Source: Streptosporangium sandarakinum
Lineage (GTDB): Bacteria > Actinomycetota > Actinomycetes > Streptosporangiales > Streptosporangiaceae
Length of the DNA: 64,000 nucleotides
Reading direction: 5' to 3'
Assembly: GCF_013409935.1 (NCBI RefSeq)
Contig: NZ_JACCCO010000002.1
Coordinates: 496,001-560,000 of the forward strand
The position numbers and the translations under genes are program-made. A model generated the notes under the pieces. The model worked only from the letters and a program-made list of their open reading frames with translations. It was not told the origin of the DNA and made no database searches. Positions 17,638 to 26,493 of the stretch are shown piece after piece; positions within the stretch are counted from its first letter, which is position 1, and the number at the start of each line of letters is the position of its first letter.

Positions 17638-18465
17638 TCAGTCCCACCAGAACGACCAGGCGTTCCTGCCCATGATCTGCTCGGCGTAGCCGGCGAGCGT
17701 GCCGGCGCTGTAGATGACGCTGTCCGGGCAGAACGTCCAGTGCTCGGCCGCGACATGCAGGGCGTGCTCCGCCGTCGTCGGGGGCGCCGCAACGCTCAGG
17801 TCAAGAGTGTTGAAACCCACGCCCACCAGCCGCGCCCCGAACCGCTCCTCCCAGCTCCGCACCACGGCGGCCAGCGGGACCATCCACTCGTTGTGGTTCA
17901 GCGCGCCCTGCCATCCCATGACGGCCAGCGCGTCGGCCCCCCGGCCGGCGGCCACCAGGCCCAGGGGGGTCCTGCGCTCGGCGACCAGGCCGGCGTACCA
18001 GTCGGCGACCACGTCGGGGTCGGCGGCGAGCCGCCCGGCGGGGGCCGGCCCCGGACACCGCGAGCCGAACGGAGCCAGCAGCTCCAGCTGGTCGTCGCTC
18101 GCCTTCTCGGTCCAGTCGGCCCAGACCTCGGCCATGAAGGCGGAGGTGTGGTAGTTGTCGATCTCCTCCACCGTGTCCGGGGCGATCTGCCCGGACGACC
18201 ACGGCTGGACGGAGTCCTCCAACAGCAGCGGCCACAGGCCCGAGCGCGGATGCTCGGCCCGCAGGCCGGACCACAGCTCGGCGGAGACCGGCTCGTCACT
18301 GAGCCAGAAGGCCGGGCGGTACCCGATCATCAACGGAGAGTACCCGGGGTCGGGCCACACCACGTCGCCCGGAGGCAGCTCGACCGAGAGCGCCCGGCCC
18401 TCACCGCCGTCGGCGAACAGCTGACCCAGCAACGGCGGAAGTTGCCCCCGCTCGCAATCGCTCAT
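17638..18465 (-). CDS. DUF4253 family protein
   Basis: 275 residues, soluble. The C-terminal third carries the DUF4253 pattern (W-E-E-R-F-G-A-R-L-V-G-V-G-F-N-T-L-D-L-S-V-A-A-P-P and A-E-H-W-T-F-C-P-D-S). The family is frequent in actinomycetes and its function is unknown. Start at ATG 18465. The gap between this stop and the riboswitch contains only that riboswitch's promoter region. Confidence 0.8.
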   Translation of the reverse strand: MSDCERGQLPPLLGQLFADGGEGRALSVELPPGDVVWPDPGYSPLMIGYRPAFWLSDEPVSAELWSGLRAEHPRSGLWPLLLEDSVQPWSSGQIAPDTVEEIDNYHTSAFMAEVWADWTEKASDDQLELLAPFGSRCPGPAPAGRLAADPDVVADWYAGLVAERRTPLGLVAAGRGADALAVMGWQGALNHNEWMVPLAAVVRSWEERFGARLVGVGFNTLDLSVAAPPTTAEHALHVAAEHWTFCPDSVIYSAGTLAGYAEQIMGRNAWSFWWD

Positions 18466-18692
18466 CCCTGTCGATCCGATCCTGACCACGGACCAATTTT
18501 GGCCTGTCAGGCGGCGGGAGGACAGTTCTCCCCCCAGCGCGGCCGAAAAACAACGCGCTCGCGGCCCTCGCGGGGAGGACTCCCGCCACCTCCCTGCGGG
18601 AACCGGGCGGCCCATCAGGGCGAACCGGCGAACCCCGGCTCCACGTGGGGAGGGACCGAGTTCGGTGGAAGCGGGCCCGAGCCGGTCACGTA

Positions 18693-18716
18693 ACGGTAAC
18701 GGTTGACCGTTACCGT
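18693..18716 (+). promoter_or_regulatory. Palindromic operator before the GDPD gene
   Basis: ACGGTAACGG (18693-18702), loop TTGA, CCGTTACCGT (18707-18716): a perfect 10-bp inverted repeat about 70 nt before the ATG. Regulator unknown. Confidence 0.6.
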
Positions 18717-18783
18717 CCCGATGAAGATCGGAAACGGATATCCAGGAGCGGCTCCGTCCCCTTTTCGACCTGGAAGACGGCCC

Positions 18784-19824
18784 ATGTCCCAACCCGAACG
18801 CCCCCGACGCTCGCGCCGCGCGCCGCGCTCCCGGCCCGCCTGGCCCTTCCGGCTCGCCCGGAGCCTCCCGGTCCGGGTGGTCCTCGTCGCGGCCGTGACC
18901 CTGGCCGCCTTCGCCTACTCCAACAACGGCTCCTGGCGGGCGCGAGGCAAGGGCGAACCGCTGCTCCTCGCCCACCGCGGCCTGGCGCAGACGTTCGGCT
19001 TCGAAGGCATCACCAACGAGACCTGCACGGCCGAGCGCATCCACCCGCCGGAGCACTCCTACCTGGAGAACACGCTGGCCTCGATGCGGGCGGCCTTCAA
19101 GGCGGGGGCCGACATGGTCGAGTTCGACGTCCAGGTGACCCGGGACCGCCGGATCGCCGTGTTCCACGACGCCACCCTCGAATGCCGCACCGACGGCCGG
19201 GGCAAGGTCCGCGACCACACCCTCGCCGAGCTGCGGCGTCTCGACATCGGCTACGGCTACACCGCCGACGGTGGCGCGACCCACCCCTTCCGCGGCAAGG
19301 GCGTGGGCCGCATGCCGGCCCTGGAACAGGTCCTCGCCGCGTTCCCGGAGCGGAAGCTGCTGATCCACGTCAAGAGCGACGTGGCGGCCGACGGCGACCT
19401 GCTCGCCGGCCGCCTGGCCACGCTGCCGCCGAAGCGGCTCGCCGCGCTCACCGTGTACGGCGGGGACAGGCCGGTGGCCGCGCTGGCCGCGCGACTGCCG
19501 GCCGTACAGGTGATGTCGAAGGCCCTCATGATGGACTGCCTGAAGCGCTACCTCGCCGTGGGCTGGACCGGATCCGTCCCCGACGCGTGCGCCGGCCTGG
19601 AACTGCACATCCCGGAGAAGTACGGCCGGTGGCTGTGGGGCTGGCCCAACCTGTTCGTCGAGCGCATGCGCGCCCGCGGCACCCGCGTCATCGTCGTGGC
19701 GGGATCCGGCGACTTCTCCGAGGGCTTCGACGCCCCCGCCGACCTCTCCCGCCTCCCCGAGGGCTACACCGGCGGCGTCTGGACCAACCGCATCGACGTG
19801 GTCGCCCCACTCCTGGACCGGTGA
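18784..19824 (+). CDS. Glycerophosphodiester phosphodiesterase, membrane-anchored
   Basis: 346 residues. A basic N-terminus and one transmembrane segment (R-V-V-L-V-A-A-V-T-L-A-A-F-A-Y, about 36-50) place the enzyme outside the membrane. The GDPD motifs are L-A-H-R-G, N-T-L-A-S-M-R-A-A, D-M-V-E-F-D-V-Q-V-T-R-D and V-F-H-D, giving the metal-binding Glu/Asp and the two catalytic His. It hydrolyses glycerophosphodiesters to glycerol-3-phosphate. ATG 18784 follows GGAAG; an in-frame TTG at 18703 lies inside the operator palindrome and is unlikely. Confidence 0.88.
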   Translation: MSQPERPRRSRRAPRSRPAWPFRLARSLPVRVVLVAAVTLAAFAYSNNGSWRARGKGEPLLLAHRGLAQTFGFEGITNETCTAERIHPPEHSYLENTLASMRAAFKAGADMVEFDVQVTRDRRIAVFHDATLECRTDGRGKVRDHTLAELRRLDIGYGYTADGGATHPFRGKGVGRMPALEQVLAAFPERKLLIHVKSDVAADGDLLAGRLATLPPKRLAALTVYGGDRPVAALAARLPAVQVMSKALMMDCLKRYLAVGWTGSVPDACAGLELHIPEKYGRWLWGWPNLFVERMRARGTRVIVVAGSGDFSEGFDAPADLSRLPEGYTGGVWTNRIDVVAPLLDR

Positions 19825-19848
19825 GACCGGCCGGGGCTCACGCGGTGG

Positions 19849-20667
19849 TCAGCGGCCGACGGCCGCCCGTACCTCACTCATCAGGGTCGCCGCCTCGGTG
19901 ACGGTCTCGGCGATCCGCTCCGCCGGCTCGCCGACGTGGCCGAGCAGCCGCTCCGCCCGTACGGCGAAGCCCCCGGGCGCGGCGGGCAGCCGGCCTGCCG
20001 AGGCCACCATGCCCTTCTCGTTGATCAGCCAGCGGCCCGCGTGCCCGTGCAGCGCCTGGCAGGCGACGCCGACCGCGCGGAACAGGCAGCCGGCCGCGTA
20101 GGCGGGGTCGGCTCCGGACACCCCGTAACGGGCCAGCTCGACGCAGAAGTCCGCCTCCCACATCCCGTCGGCGAGCGCGTCGCCCAGGGCGGGCGGGTAG
20201 GCGCGGGTCCGCTCCCGCAGGTCCGTCAGCTCCCCGCCGGGATCGGCCAGCACCCGGCACAGCGCGACCTCGCCGGCGTAGGCGTGGGAGTAGAAGCCCA
20301 GCGGGTGGCCGGGCTGGACGCCGATCTCGTAGCGGCCCTCCCGGCAGTCGGCCCAGATCCGGTGGACCCGGTCCAGGTCGCGATAGATCCAGTCGACCCG
20401 GTGACCGCCGACGGTCAGCCAGCCCCCGCCGTTCACCCACGGGCCCCAGCCGCCCGGCGCGGTCAGCTCCGCCTGCTCTCCCGCCTCCTGGACGGCCAGC
20501 GCCCGCAGCGCCGTCACGTCCGGCTCTCCCCGGTAGTACAGCCCGAGATCGAGGTCGGAGTCCGGGCGGTGCGTGCCGCGGGCCCGGCTCCCGCCGAGCA
20601 CCACCGCGACCACTCCGGGCACCTCCGCCATCCGCCCGGCGAGCGCCTCCAGTTTCGTGTCGTCCAC
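19849..20667 (-). CDS. Nucleotidyltransferase domain protein
   Basis: 272 residues with a minimal nucleotidyltransferase core: V-V-L-G-G-S-R-A-R-G-T then D-S-D-L-D-L-G-L-Y-Y (about 25-47). The third acidic residue is in H-R-V-D-W-I. The C-terminal helical half resembles kanamycin-nucleotidyltransferase-like/DUF4037 proteins. Substrate unknown; aminoglycoside modification is possible but unproven. The GTG start at 20667 begins the homologous region. Confidence 0.8.
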   Translation of the reverse strand: MDDTKLEALAGRMAEVPGVVAVVLGGSRARGTHRPDSDLDLGLYYRGEPDVTALRALAVQEAGEQAELTAPGGWGPWVNGGGWLTVGGHRVDWIYRDLDRVHRIWADCREGRYEIGVQPGHPLGFYSHAYAGEVALCRVLADPGGELTDLRERTRAYPPALGDALADGMWEADFCVELARYGVSGADPAYAAGCLFRAVGVACQALHGHAGRWLINEKGMVASAGRLPAAPGGFAVRAERLLGHVGEPAERIAETVTEAATLMSEVRAAVGR

Positions 20668-20708
20668 GACGACATGATCACACAGCCGTCCGGCCGGCGG
20701 CATCGGCG

Positions 20709-21092
20709 TCAGTCGTCGTCCTCGTCGTCGTCCTGGTCGGCGGCGACCGTCGAGGTGATCCCGCCGGTGGCGGCGTCCACGACGATCTCCTGCACGGCCC
20801 CCTTGCCGTCGGCGACCTCGACCTCCCAGGAGGTGGTGTCGCCCTCGGTCTCCAGCTCGGTGGAGACGACCCATCCGCCGCTCACCTTCGACAGCGCGGT
20901 CCGCTGGGCCTGCTCCGCCGACACGGCGGGCTTGCGCACGGCGCCCGCGTCGTCGCCCGAGCCGGTCCCGGGGGTGGCGGACGAGGACGGCGAGGCCGGG
21001 TCGGCCTTGATCTCGTCGGCGAGGGCGGCGCCGCCGCCGGCCACGATTCCGGCGAGGGCGAGTCCGGCGATAACGATCATCGGCTTACGCAT
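20709..21092 (-). CDS. PepSY domain secreted protein
   Basis: 127 residues: signal peptide (M-R-K-P-M-I-V-I-A-G-L-A-L-A-G-I-V-A-G-G-G-A-A-L-A), a Ser/Pro/Gly linker, one PepSY domain (A-E-Q-A-Q-R-T-A-L-S-K-V through V-D-A-A-T-G-G-I), and a striking acidic tail of Asp/Glu only. PepSY domains are extracytoplasmic inhibitor-like modules. GGAGAAAG precedes the ATG. Confidence 0.85.
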   Translation of the reverse strand: MRKPMIVIAGLALAGIVAGGGAALADEIKADPASPSSSATPGTGSGDDAGAVRKPAVSAEQAQRTALSKVSGGWVVSTELETEGDTTSWEVEVADGKGAVQEIVVDAATGGITSTVAADQDDDEDDD

Positions 21093-21315
21093 CGGGCTTT
21101 CTCCATATCCGTTGAGAGGCGCGGTTCCGCGGAATCCGCGACGACCCCTCAAGGCTGCTAGCCCGGGTGATAGCGCGTTGCTGTGAAGTTCCTAAGGAAT
21201 CGTTAACACCCCGCTCCGACCGGTCCGCCGGGGATCGGCCGGCGGCCGGGGCGCGGCCACGCCCCCACGGGCCGCGGCCTCCGGTCCGCCGGGGATCGGC
21301 GCCCACGCGCGCCGG

Positions 21316-22563
21316 TCAGGACGTCACGGCGCACTGCCCCCTGTCCTCCCTGGCGGGGCCGGCCCCGCCGGGGCGGATGTCGAAATCGAACATCTCCGTG
21401 GGCAGGTAGAGCGTGCAGCAGGCGTTCGGGACGTCGACGATCCCGCTGATCCGTCCCTCCACGGGCGCGGAGCCGAGGAGCAGGTACGCCTGCTCGCCCG
21501 TGTAACCCCATTTCTTGAGGTACTCGATGGCGTTGAGGCACGCCCGGCGGTAGGCCAGCGTCGCGTCGAGGTGGTGGTTGACGTCCCTGTCGTGGTCGAC
21601 CGAGATACCGACGAACGACAGGAACTCCGAGTAGCGCGGTTCCACGTTTCCGGGCATGAAGACCGGGTTGGTGGTCACGCCGTACTTCTCCATGCCCCCC
21701 TTGATGAGGTCCACGTGGAGGTCGATGAAACCTCCCATCTCGACCGCGCCGCAGAAGGTGATCTCGCCGTCGCCCTGGCTGAAGTGCAGGTCTCCCCCGG
21801 AGAGCTTGGCGCCCTCCACGTAGACGGGGAAGAAGACCCGCGCCCCGCGGGTGAGGTTCTTGATGTCCTGGTTGCCGCCGTTCTCCCGGGGAGGCACGGT
21901 ACGGGCGCCCTCGCGGACGATCCGCGCGGCCAGTTCGCCGGTGGCCGTCCCGGCGAGGGCTCCGTCGGACAGCGGCGGCAGGGCCAGCGGCGGGACCCGG
22001 TCGGGGGCCGTGTCGATGAGGGCCTGCTCCCGGCGGTTCCAGCGCGCGAGCATCTCCTCCGACGGCGCCGTGCCGAACAGCCCCGGATGGGTGATGCCCG
22101 TGTAGCGGATGCCGGGCAGGTGGCGTGACGTCGCGAATATGCCGTGGAAGTCCCAGACCGCCTTGTAGGCGTCCGGGAAGTAGTCGGTCAGGAAGCCGCC
22201 GCCGTTCGCCCTGGCGAAGATTCCGGTGTACCCCCACCCCTGCCCGGACACGGGGCCGGACTGCTGGGGTATCGGGCCGATGTCGAGGATGTCGACGATC
22301 AGGAGGTCGCCCGGTTCGGCGCCCTCGACCGCGATGGGGCCGCTCAGCATGTGCGGGACGGACAGGTCGACGTCCCGCACGTCGTTGGCCGAGTCGTTGT
22401 TCCCGATCTGGGAGTCGGTCCAGTCGCGGCACTCCAGACGGAACTCGTCTCCCGGCCGCACGGTGGCGACCACCGGGATGTCCGGATGCCACCGATTGTG
22501 GCCGGGCACGTCCTGGTCCCGCATTGACTTCGACTGGTCCACGCCGAACACGACTTCTGGCAT
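21316..22563 (-). CDS. fmdA: Formamidase
   Basis: 415 residues, the length of the FmdA/AmdA acetamidase-formamidase family, hydrolysing formamide to formate and ammonia. Family blocks include H-N-R-W-H-P-D-I-P near residue 22, the G-D-L-L-I-V-D-I-L-D-I-G strand, and G-D-L-H-F-S-Q-G-D-G-E-I-T-F-C-G-A-V-E-M near 262. It lies 76 nt downstream of fmdB in the same orientation, the known fmd arrangement. Confidence 0.93.
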   Translation of the reverse strand: MPEVVFGVDQSKSMRDQDVPGHNRWHPDIPVVATVRPGDEFRLECRDWTDSQIGNNDSANDVRDVDLSVPHMLSGPIAVEGAEPGDLLIVDILDIGPIPQQSGPVSGQGWGYTGIFARANGGGFLTDYFPDAYKAVWDFHGIFATSRHLPGIRYTGITHPGLFGTAPSEEMLARWNRREQALIDTAPDRVPPLALPPLSDGALAGTATGELAARIVREGARTVPPRENGGNQDIKNLTRGARVFFPVYVEGAKLSGGDLHFSQGDGEITFCGAVEMGGFIDLHVDLIKGGMEKYGVTTNPVFMPGNVEPRYSEFLSFVGISVDHDRDVNHHLDATLAYRRACLNAIEYLKKWGYTGEQAYLLLGSAPVEGRISGIVDVPNACCTLYLPTEMFDFDIRPGGAGPAREDRGQCAVTS

Positions 22564-22639
22564 GACAGCCCCCTTCTCGTGGAATGCGTGCTCCCGGTAC
22601 GGCGGGCGCCGACGGGCGAGCCGGGTGTCCCCGTACCGC

Positions 22640-22915
22640 TCACGGCCTGGGCAGGCGTGCCGTCGCCGGGTGCGGAGGGCGCGCGGCCCGCCGGCCGGGC
22701 GGCTCAGGGACGACCTCGGGCGCCTCCCGGCTCCGTTCCCCCCGGTCGAGGGCGGCCGACAGCGCGGGAGACACCCGGGACAGGCGCGGCGCGGACAGGA
22801 CGCGCCGCGCGGCCCGCTCACAGGCGGGGCAGTCCCGGGTGGGCGGTGCGGCCCCCATCGGCAGGCGCACCTCGAAGCGGCCGCACTCCGGGCAGAGATA
22901 TTCATAGGTGGCCAT
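22640..22915 (-). CDS. fmdB: FmdB-type zinc ribbon protein
   Basis: 91 residues. The N-terminus M-A-T-Y-E-Y-L-C-P-E-C-G-R-F-E is diagnostic, followed by a second C-P-A-C knuckle; the rest is a Pro/Arg-rich tail. Putative regulator of formamidase. ATG 22915 is chosen over a GTG two codons earlier because GGAGG sits at normal spacing. Confidence 0.88.
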   Translation of the reverse strand: MATYEYLCPECGRFEVRLPMGAAPPTRDCPACERAARRVLSAPRLSRVSPALSAALDRGERSREAPEVVPEPPGRRAARPPHPATARLPRP

Positions 22916-23209
22916 GGGCACCCCTCCGCGTCGGAAGGACGGATCTCCGGTACGGCCACGGGGCCGGCCCCGGAGCCGGGTGGATCGCCTCTCATCACGT
23001 CGGACGACCCGGACGACGCGTTCCCGCCGGGCCGGTCGCGTTCCCCTCGGATGACCGGCACTGTCTCCCGGGTCTCCCGGGCGGCGTTCCCCCCGGGCGA
23101 CCGCGAACGTCTCCCGGCAGGCGGGACGCTACCCCGCCGACCGGCGAGAGTCCGTTTCATACCCGCCGTGAGCAGGGCGAATCCCGGCACGCCGGGGCCG
23201 GGCCCGTTC

Positions 23210-24493
23210 TCAGCGGGCCGGGCCGGGGCCGAACTCGACGACGACCTCGGCTCCCCCCGAGGCGCGTGTGCGGGCCAGCAGGCCGCCGCCCGACTCCTCG
23301 GCGGTGCGGCGCGCGATGTCGAGACCGAGACCGGTGGACGCGCCACCGCTCACGCCCCGGCCGGTCGGGTCCGGGTGGGCGAAGCCGGGCCCCTCATCGG
23401 TGATCACCAGCCGGGCTCCGCCCCCGGGCCGCCGGGGCGTCAGCCCGACGGCGAACGGGGTGCCGTCGGGGGTGTGGGCGAACACGTTCTCCAGCAGCAG
23501 GTCCACGCAGGCCGCGAGGTCGTGCTCGCTCACCCCCACGGTGATCGGGTCGTCCGCGAGGTCCAGCCGCAGTGGCCGATCCTGGTCCTCGGCGAGCGCC
23601 GACCAGAAGGCGACCCGCTCGCCGACGACCCGGGTGGCGTCGCAGCCCGGCACGCCCTCCCGGTCGAACCGGCGCGCCTCGCGGATGATCTGGTCGACCA
23701 TGCGCTCGACGCTGTCGACGACCCGTCCCACCCGTTCCGCCTCGTCCCGGTCGCGCATTCCGTCGGCCTCCAGCCGGAGCGCGGTGACCGGGGTGCGCAG
23801 CCGGTGGGAGAGGTCGGCGACCGCCTCGCGTTCGTGGGCGAGCAGCTCGCGGATGCGGGCGGCCAGGTGGTTGAGGGCGCTGCCGACCTCGCGGATCTCC
23901 GGCGGGCCCGCCGGTTCCACCCGGGCCCGCAGGTCACCGCGGGCCAGCCGCCGGGAGACCTCCGCGACCTGCCCGACCGGCCGGATCAGGGAGCGGGCGA
24001 GCCGGTCGGCGACGGTGATGCCGACGAGGAGCAGCGCCAGCCCGGTCAGGCCGAGCACCAGCCAGGCCCACCCGACCCCCCGGCGCAGCCGTTCGGCGTC
24101 CACGAACGCGCGGACGACCACGGTGCCGCGTTCCCCGCCCTGGACGGCCACCAGCACCTCCCGGCCCGCGGGCGTGTCGACGGTGATGCTCCGGCCGCGC
24201 GCGGCCAGCTCGACGCCGGGTCCGCGCGGCGCCGGCGCGCCGAGGAAACCGTGGCCGGGCAGGAAGACGGTGATCGGCACCCCGCCGGCGCCGCTCGCCT
24301 GCCGTACGGTGGCCTCCAGGACCTTCGGGTCGTCCAGCGCCGCGGCGGTGGCGACCGACTGCGCCCACGTGGTGGCGGCGGCCGTGGCCCGCTCGGCCGC
24401 CAGCGTCCTGACCAGTACGGCGAGCGGCACGAGGAAGGCGATCAGGACCAGCGAGGTGGTCGCCACCGCGAGCAGGGCAAGGCGTCGCCTCAT
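23210..24493 (-). CDS. Sensor histidine kinase
   Basis: 427 residues. Two transmembrane segments (about 7-28 and 143-163) enclose an extracytoplasmic region of about 115 residues. A HAMP domain follows (R-P-V-G-Q-V-A-E-V-S-R-R-L-A-R-G-D-L), then the H box D-L-S-H-R-L-R-T-P, an N box with E-N-V-F-A-H-T, and G boxes D-E-G-P-G-F and G-L-G-L. Classical OmpR-family partner; the regulator gene is 10 nt upstream. The signal sensed is unknown. Confidence 0.92.
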   Translation of the reverse strand: MRRRLALLAVATTSLVLIAFLVPLAVLVRTLAAERATAAATTWAQSVATAAALDDPKVLEATVRQASGAGGVPITVFLPGHGFLGAPAPRGPGVELAARGRSITVDTPAGREVLVAVQGGERGTVVVRAFVDAERLRRGVGWAWLVLGLTGLALLLVGITVADRLARSLIRPVGQVAEVSRRLARGDLRARVEPAGPPEIREVGSALNHLAARIRELLAHEREAVADLSHRLRTPVTALRLEADGMRDRDEAERVGRVVDSVERMVDQIIREARRFDREGVPGCDATRVVGERVAFWSALAEDQDRPLRLDLADDPITVGVSEHDLAACVDLLLENVFAHTPDGTPFAVGLTPRRPGGGARLVITDEGPGFAHPDPTGRGVSGGASTGLGLDIARRTAEESGGGLLARTRASGGAEVVVEFGPGPAR

Positions 24494-24503
24494 CGGGGTC
24501 TCC

Positions 24504-25196
24504 TCACGTCCCCGGATCGACGATCTTCACGCCCACGCCGTGAACGGTCTGCAGGTAGCGGGGCCGCTGGGCGCTCTCGCCGAGCTTGCGGCGCAGCCAC
24601 GACAGGTGGACGTCGACGGTCTTGTCCGCGCCGCCGTACGCCATCCGCCACACCTCGGCCAGGAGCTCCCGCTTGGGGACGACCTGGCCGGGGCGGAGCG
24701 CGAGGTAGTGCAGCAGGTCGAACTCCTTGGGCGTCAGGTCGAGTCTCACTCCGTCGAGGAACGCCTCCCGGCCGGCCGGTTCGATGAGCAGCCCGCCGAC
24801 CCGCACCGGCGCCGCCTCGGCGCCCGCGCCCGCGTCCCGGCCGCGGCGCAGCACGGCCCGGATGCGCGCGTCCAGCTGGGCCGCGCTGAACGGTTTGACG
24901 ACGTAGTCGTCGGCTCCGGCGTCCAGTGCCCGGACGATCTCCGGTTCGGCGTCGCGCGCGGTCGCCACGATGACCGGGACGGCGCTGACGGCCCGGAGCA
25001 TGCGCAGCACCTCGCAGCCGTCGAGATCGGGCAGGCCCAGGTCGAGCACGACCAGGTCGGGCCGGTCCTCCACCGCCAGGGTGAGTCCGGGCATGCCCGC
25101 GACGGCCGAGGTCACGGCGTGGCCCCGGTCGGTCAGCGCGCGGCTCAGCGCGGATCTGACCTGGGCGTCGTCCTCGACGAGCAGCAACCGGGCCAC
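24504..25196 (-). CDS. OmpR/PhoB-family response regulator
   Basis: 230 residues: receiver domain with acidic pair E-D-D, phospho-accepting Asp in V-V-L-D-L-G-L-P-D near residue 52, Lys in V-V-K-P-F near 100, and a C-terminal winged helix (L-T-P-K-E-F-D-L-L-H-Y-L through K-T-V-D-V-H-L-S-W-L-R-R-K-L). GTG start at 25196. In operon with the kinase and divergent from the 25336 membrane protein, a likely target. Confidence 0.93.
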   Translation of the reverse strand: MARLLLVEDDAQVRSALSRALTDRGHAVTSAVAGMPGLTLAVEDRPDLVVLDLGLPDLDGCEVLRMLRAVSAVPVIVATARDAEPEIVRALDAGADDYVVKPFSAAQLDARIRAVLRRGRDAGAGAEAAPVRVGGLLIEPAGREAFLDGVRLDLTPKEFDLLHYLALRPGQVVPKRELLAEVWRMAYGGADKTVDVHLSWLRRKLGESAQRPRYLQTVHGVGVKIVDPGT

Positions 25197-25335
25197 GGTG
25201 ACGTACCGACCTCTCCTGGCTGGTTAACGGTCCCGACGAGAGTGGAAGGTTCCCCGTCGGACAGGAAAGACACCGGGGGAGGAAACCCGGGGACGGACGC
25301 GCCGCCCGTCCCCGGCCGCCGACGGGAGGGACGTG

Positions 25336-25788
25336 ATGGGCCGCCGCGCGCTGCTGGGGGTGGGGGGCTGGCTGGCCGCCGCCGTCCTGACCACGATCGC
25401 CGTCGTCTGGGCGGTGTCCCTGATCGGCACCGACATCACCGGCCCCGCCGCCCGCCCCATGACCCTGGAGGAGGTCGAGCGGGCCCTGGCCACCGCTTCC
25501 GCCGTGCCGAGCGTCGGGCCGCCGGCCTCGGCCGGTCCCGGCTCGCAGGCTCTCGGTTTCTCCTACGCCGAGGGGTCGGTGACCGCCGCCTGCGACGCCG
25601 GGCGGGCCCTGCTGCTGTCCTGGACGCCCGCCCCCGGGTACGGCGTCGACGACGTCGAGCGCGGTCCGGCCCACACCGCCTCGGTGGTCTTCGAGTCGGA
25701 CGACCGCAAGACCACGGTCAGCCTGACGTGCCGCTCGGGAACGCCCGTCGCCACGGTCCGCTCCGCGGTCGAACACGACGAGGACTGA
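25336..25788 (+). CDS. Hypothetical single-pass membrane protein
   Basis: 150 residues. One N-terminal transmembrane helix (A-A-V-L-T-T-I-A-V-V-W-A-V-S-L-I), then an extracytoplasmic domain with two cysteines (A-A-C-D-A-G and L-T-C-R-S) that may form a disulfide. Not recognised as a named family. Divergent from the two-component genes across 139 bp, so it may be part of that regulon. GGGAGGG precedes the ATG. Confidence 0.7.
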   Translation: MGRRALLGVGGWLAAAVLTTIAVVWAVSLIGTDITGPAARPMTLEEVERALATASAVPSVGPPASAGPGSQALGFSYAEGSVTAACDAGRALLLSWTPAPGYGVDDVERGPAHTASVVFESDDRKTTVSLTCRSGTPVATVRSAVEHDED

Positions 25789-25797
25789 CCGCGGCGG

Positions 25798-26400
25798 TCA
25801 GGGGGAGCGGTCCCCCGCGATGGCGGCCAGGACCTCCAGCGACCACGGCAGCCGTCCCTCGCGCAGGTCGTCGAGCACCGTGCGCAGCCACGCCGCCTCG
25901 GCGGCGGTGACCGCCCGGAGGTACTCGGTCTCCAGCATGGTGATCCGTGGCAGGTCCGCCTCCCGTTCCAGGGCGGCCTCGTACCCCTCCAGCGTCGCGG
26001 CGAGCGCGTCCGCGCGCCGGCCGAGCGCGTCCAGCGCCTCCTGCGGCGTGAGCATGAGCAGCTGCGACAGGGCCGCGGGGAACTGCGGGAACTCCTGTTT
26101 GGGCACGGCGAGCATGTCGCACAGCCACTGTTTCGCGACCCGGCGCCCGGCGTCGGTGACCTCGTAGACGGTCCGCTCCGGGTACTGCTGGTCGCGCCCG
26201 GTCTCCCGGACGGCGATCAGTCCGGCGGCATGCAGCCGGTCGATGGCCCGGTAGAGGCCGGTGCGCTGGCCGACGTTGACGACCTGGTCCTTGCCCCACT
26301 GTCTGATCAGCCGCTGCATGCCGTACGGGTGCAGCGGCTTGTGGTGCAGCAGGGCCAGAACGGTGAGGGCCAGCGGGGAGGCGCGGTATGGAGCGTCCAT
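25798..26400 (-). CDS. PadR family transcriptional regulator
   Basis: 200 residues: N-terminal PadR winged helix (L-A-L-T-V-L-A-L-L-H-H-K-P-L-H-P-Y-G-M-Q-R-L-I and G-L-Y-R-A-I-D-R-L-H) and a C-terminal coiled helical dimerisation region. ATG 26400 begins the family homology; ATG 26412 is possible. Divergent from the monooxygenase gene with a strong palindrome in between, so it probably represses both. Confidence 0.88.
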   Translation of the reverse strand: MDAPYRASPLALTVLALLHHKPLHPYGMQRLIRQWGKDQVVNVGQRTGLYRAIDRLHAAGLIAVRETGRDQQYPERTVYEVTDAGRRVAKQWLCDMLAVPKQEFPQFPAALSQLLMLTPQEALDALGRRADALAATLEGYEAALEREADLPRITMLETEYLRAVTAAEAAWLRTVLDDLREGRLPWSLEVLAAIAGDRSP

Positions 26401-26423
26401 GCACCGAATCATACTTACAAAGA

Positions 26424-26446
26424 AACTAGTTGACTAAACACTAGTT
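26424..26446. promoter_or_regulatory. PadR-type palindromic operator
   Basis: AACTAGT (26424-26430), 9-nt spacer, ACTAGTT (26440-26446), a perfect inverted repeat in an AT-rich stretch of the divergent region, 24 nt from the PadR start and 48 nt from the monooxygenase start. Confidence 0.7.
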
Positions 26447-26493
26447 ACAGTGAAACTATCCAGGCATCGGCACCTCACCCCCCAGGAGATGAC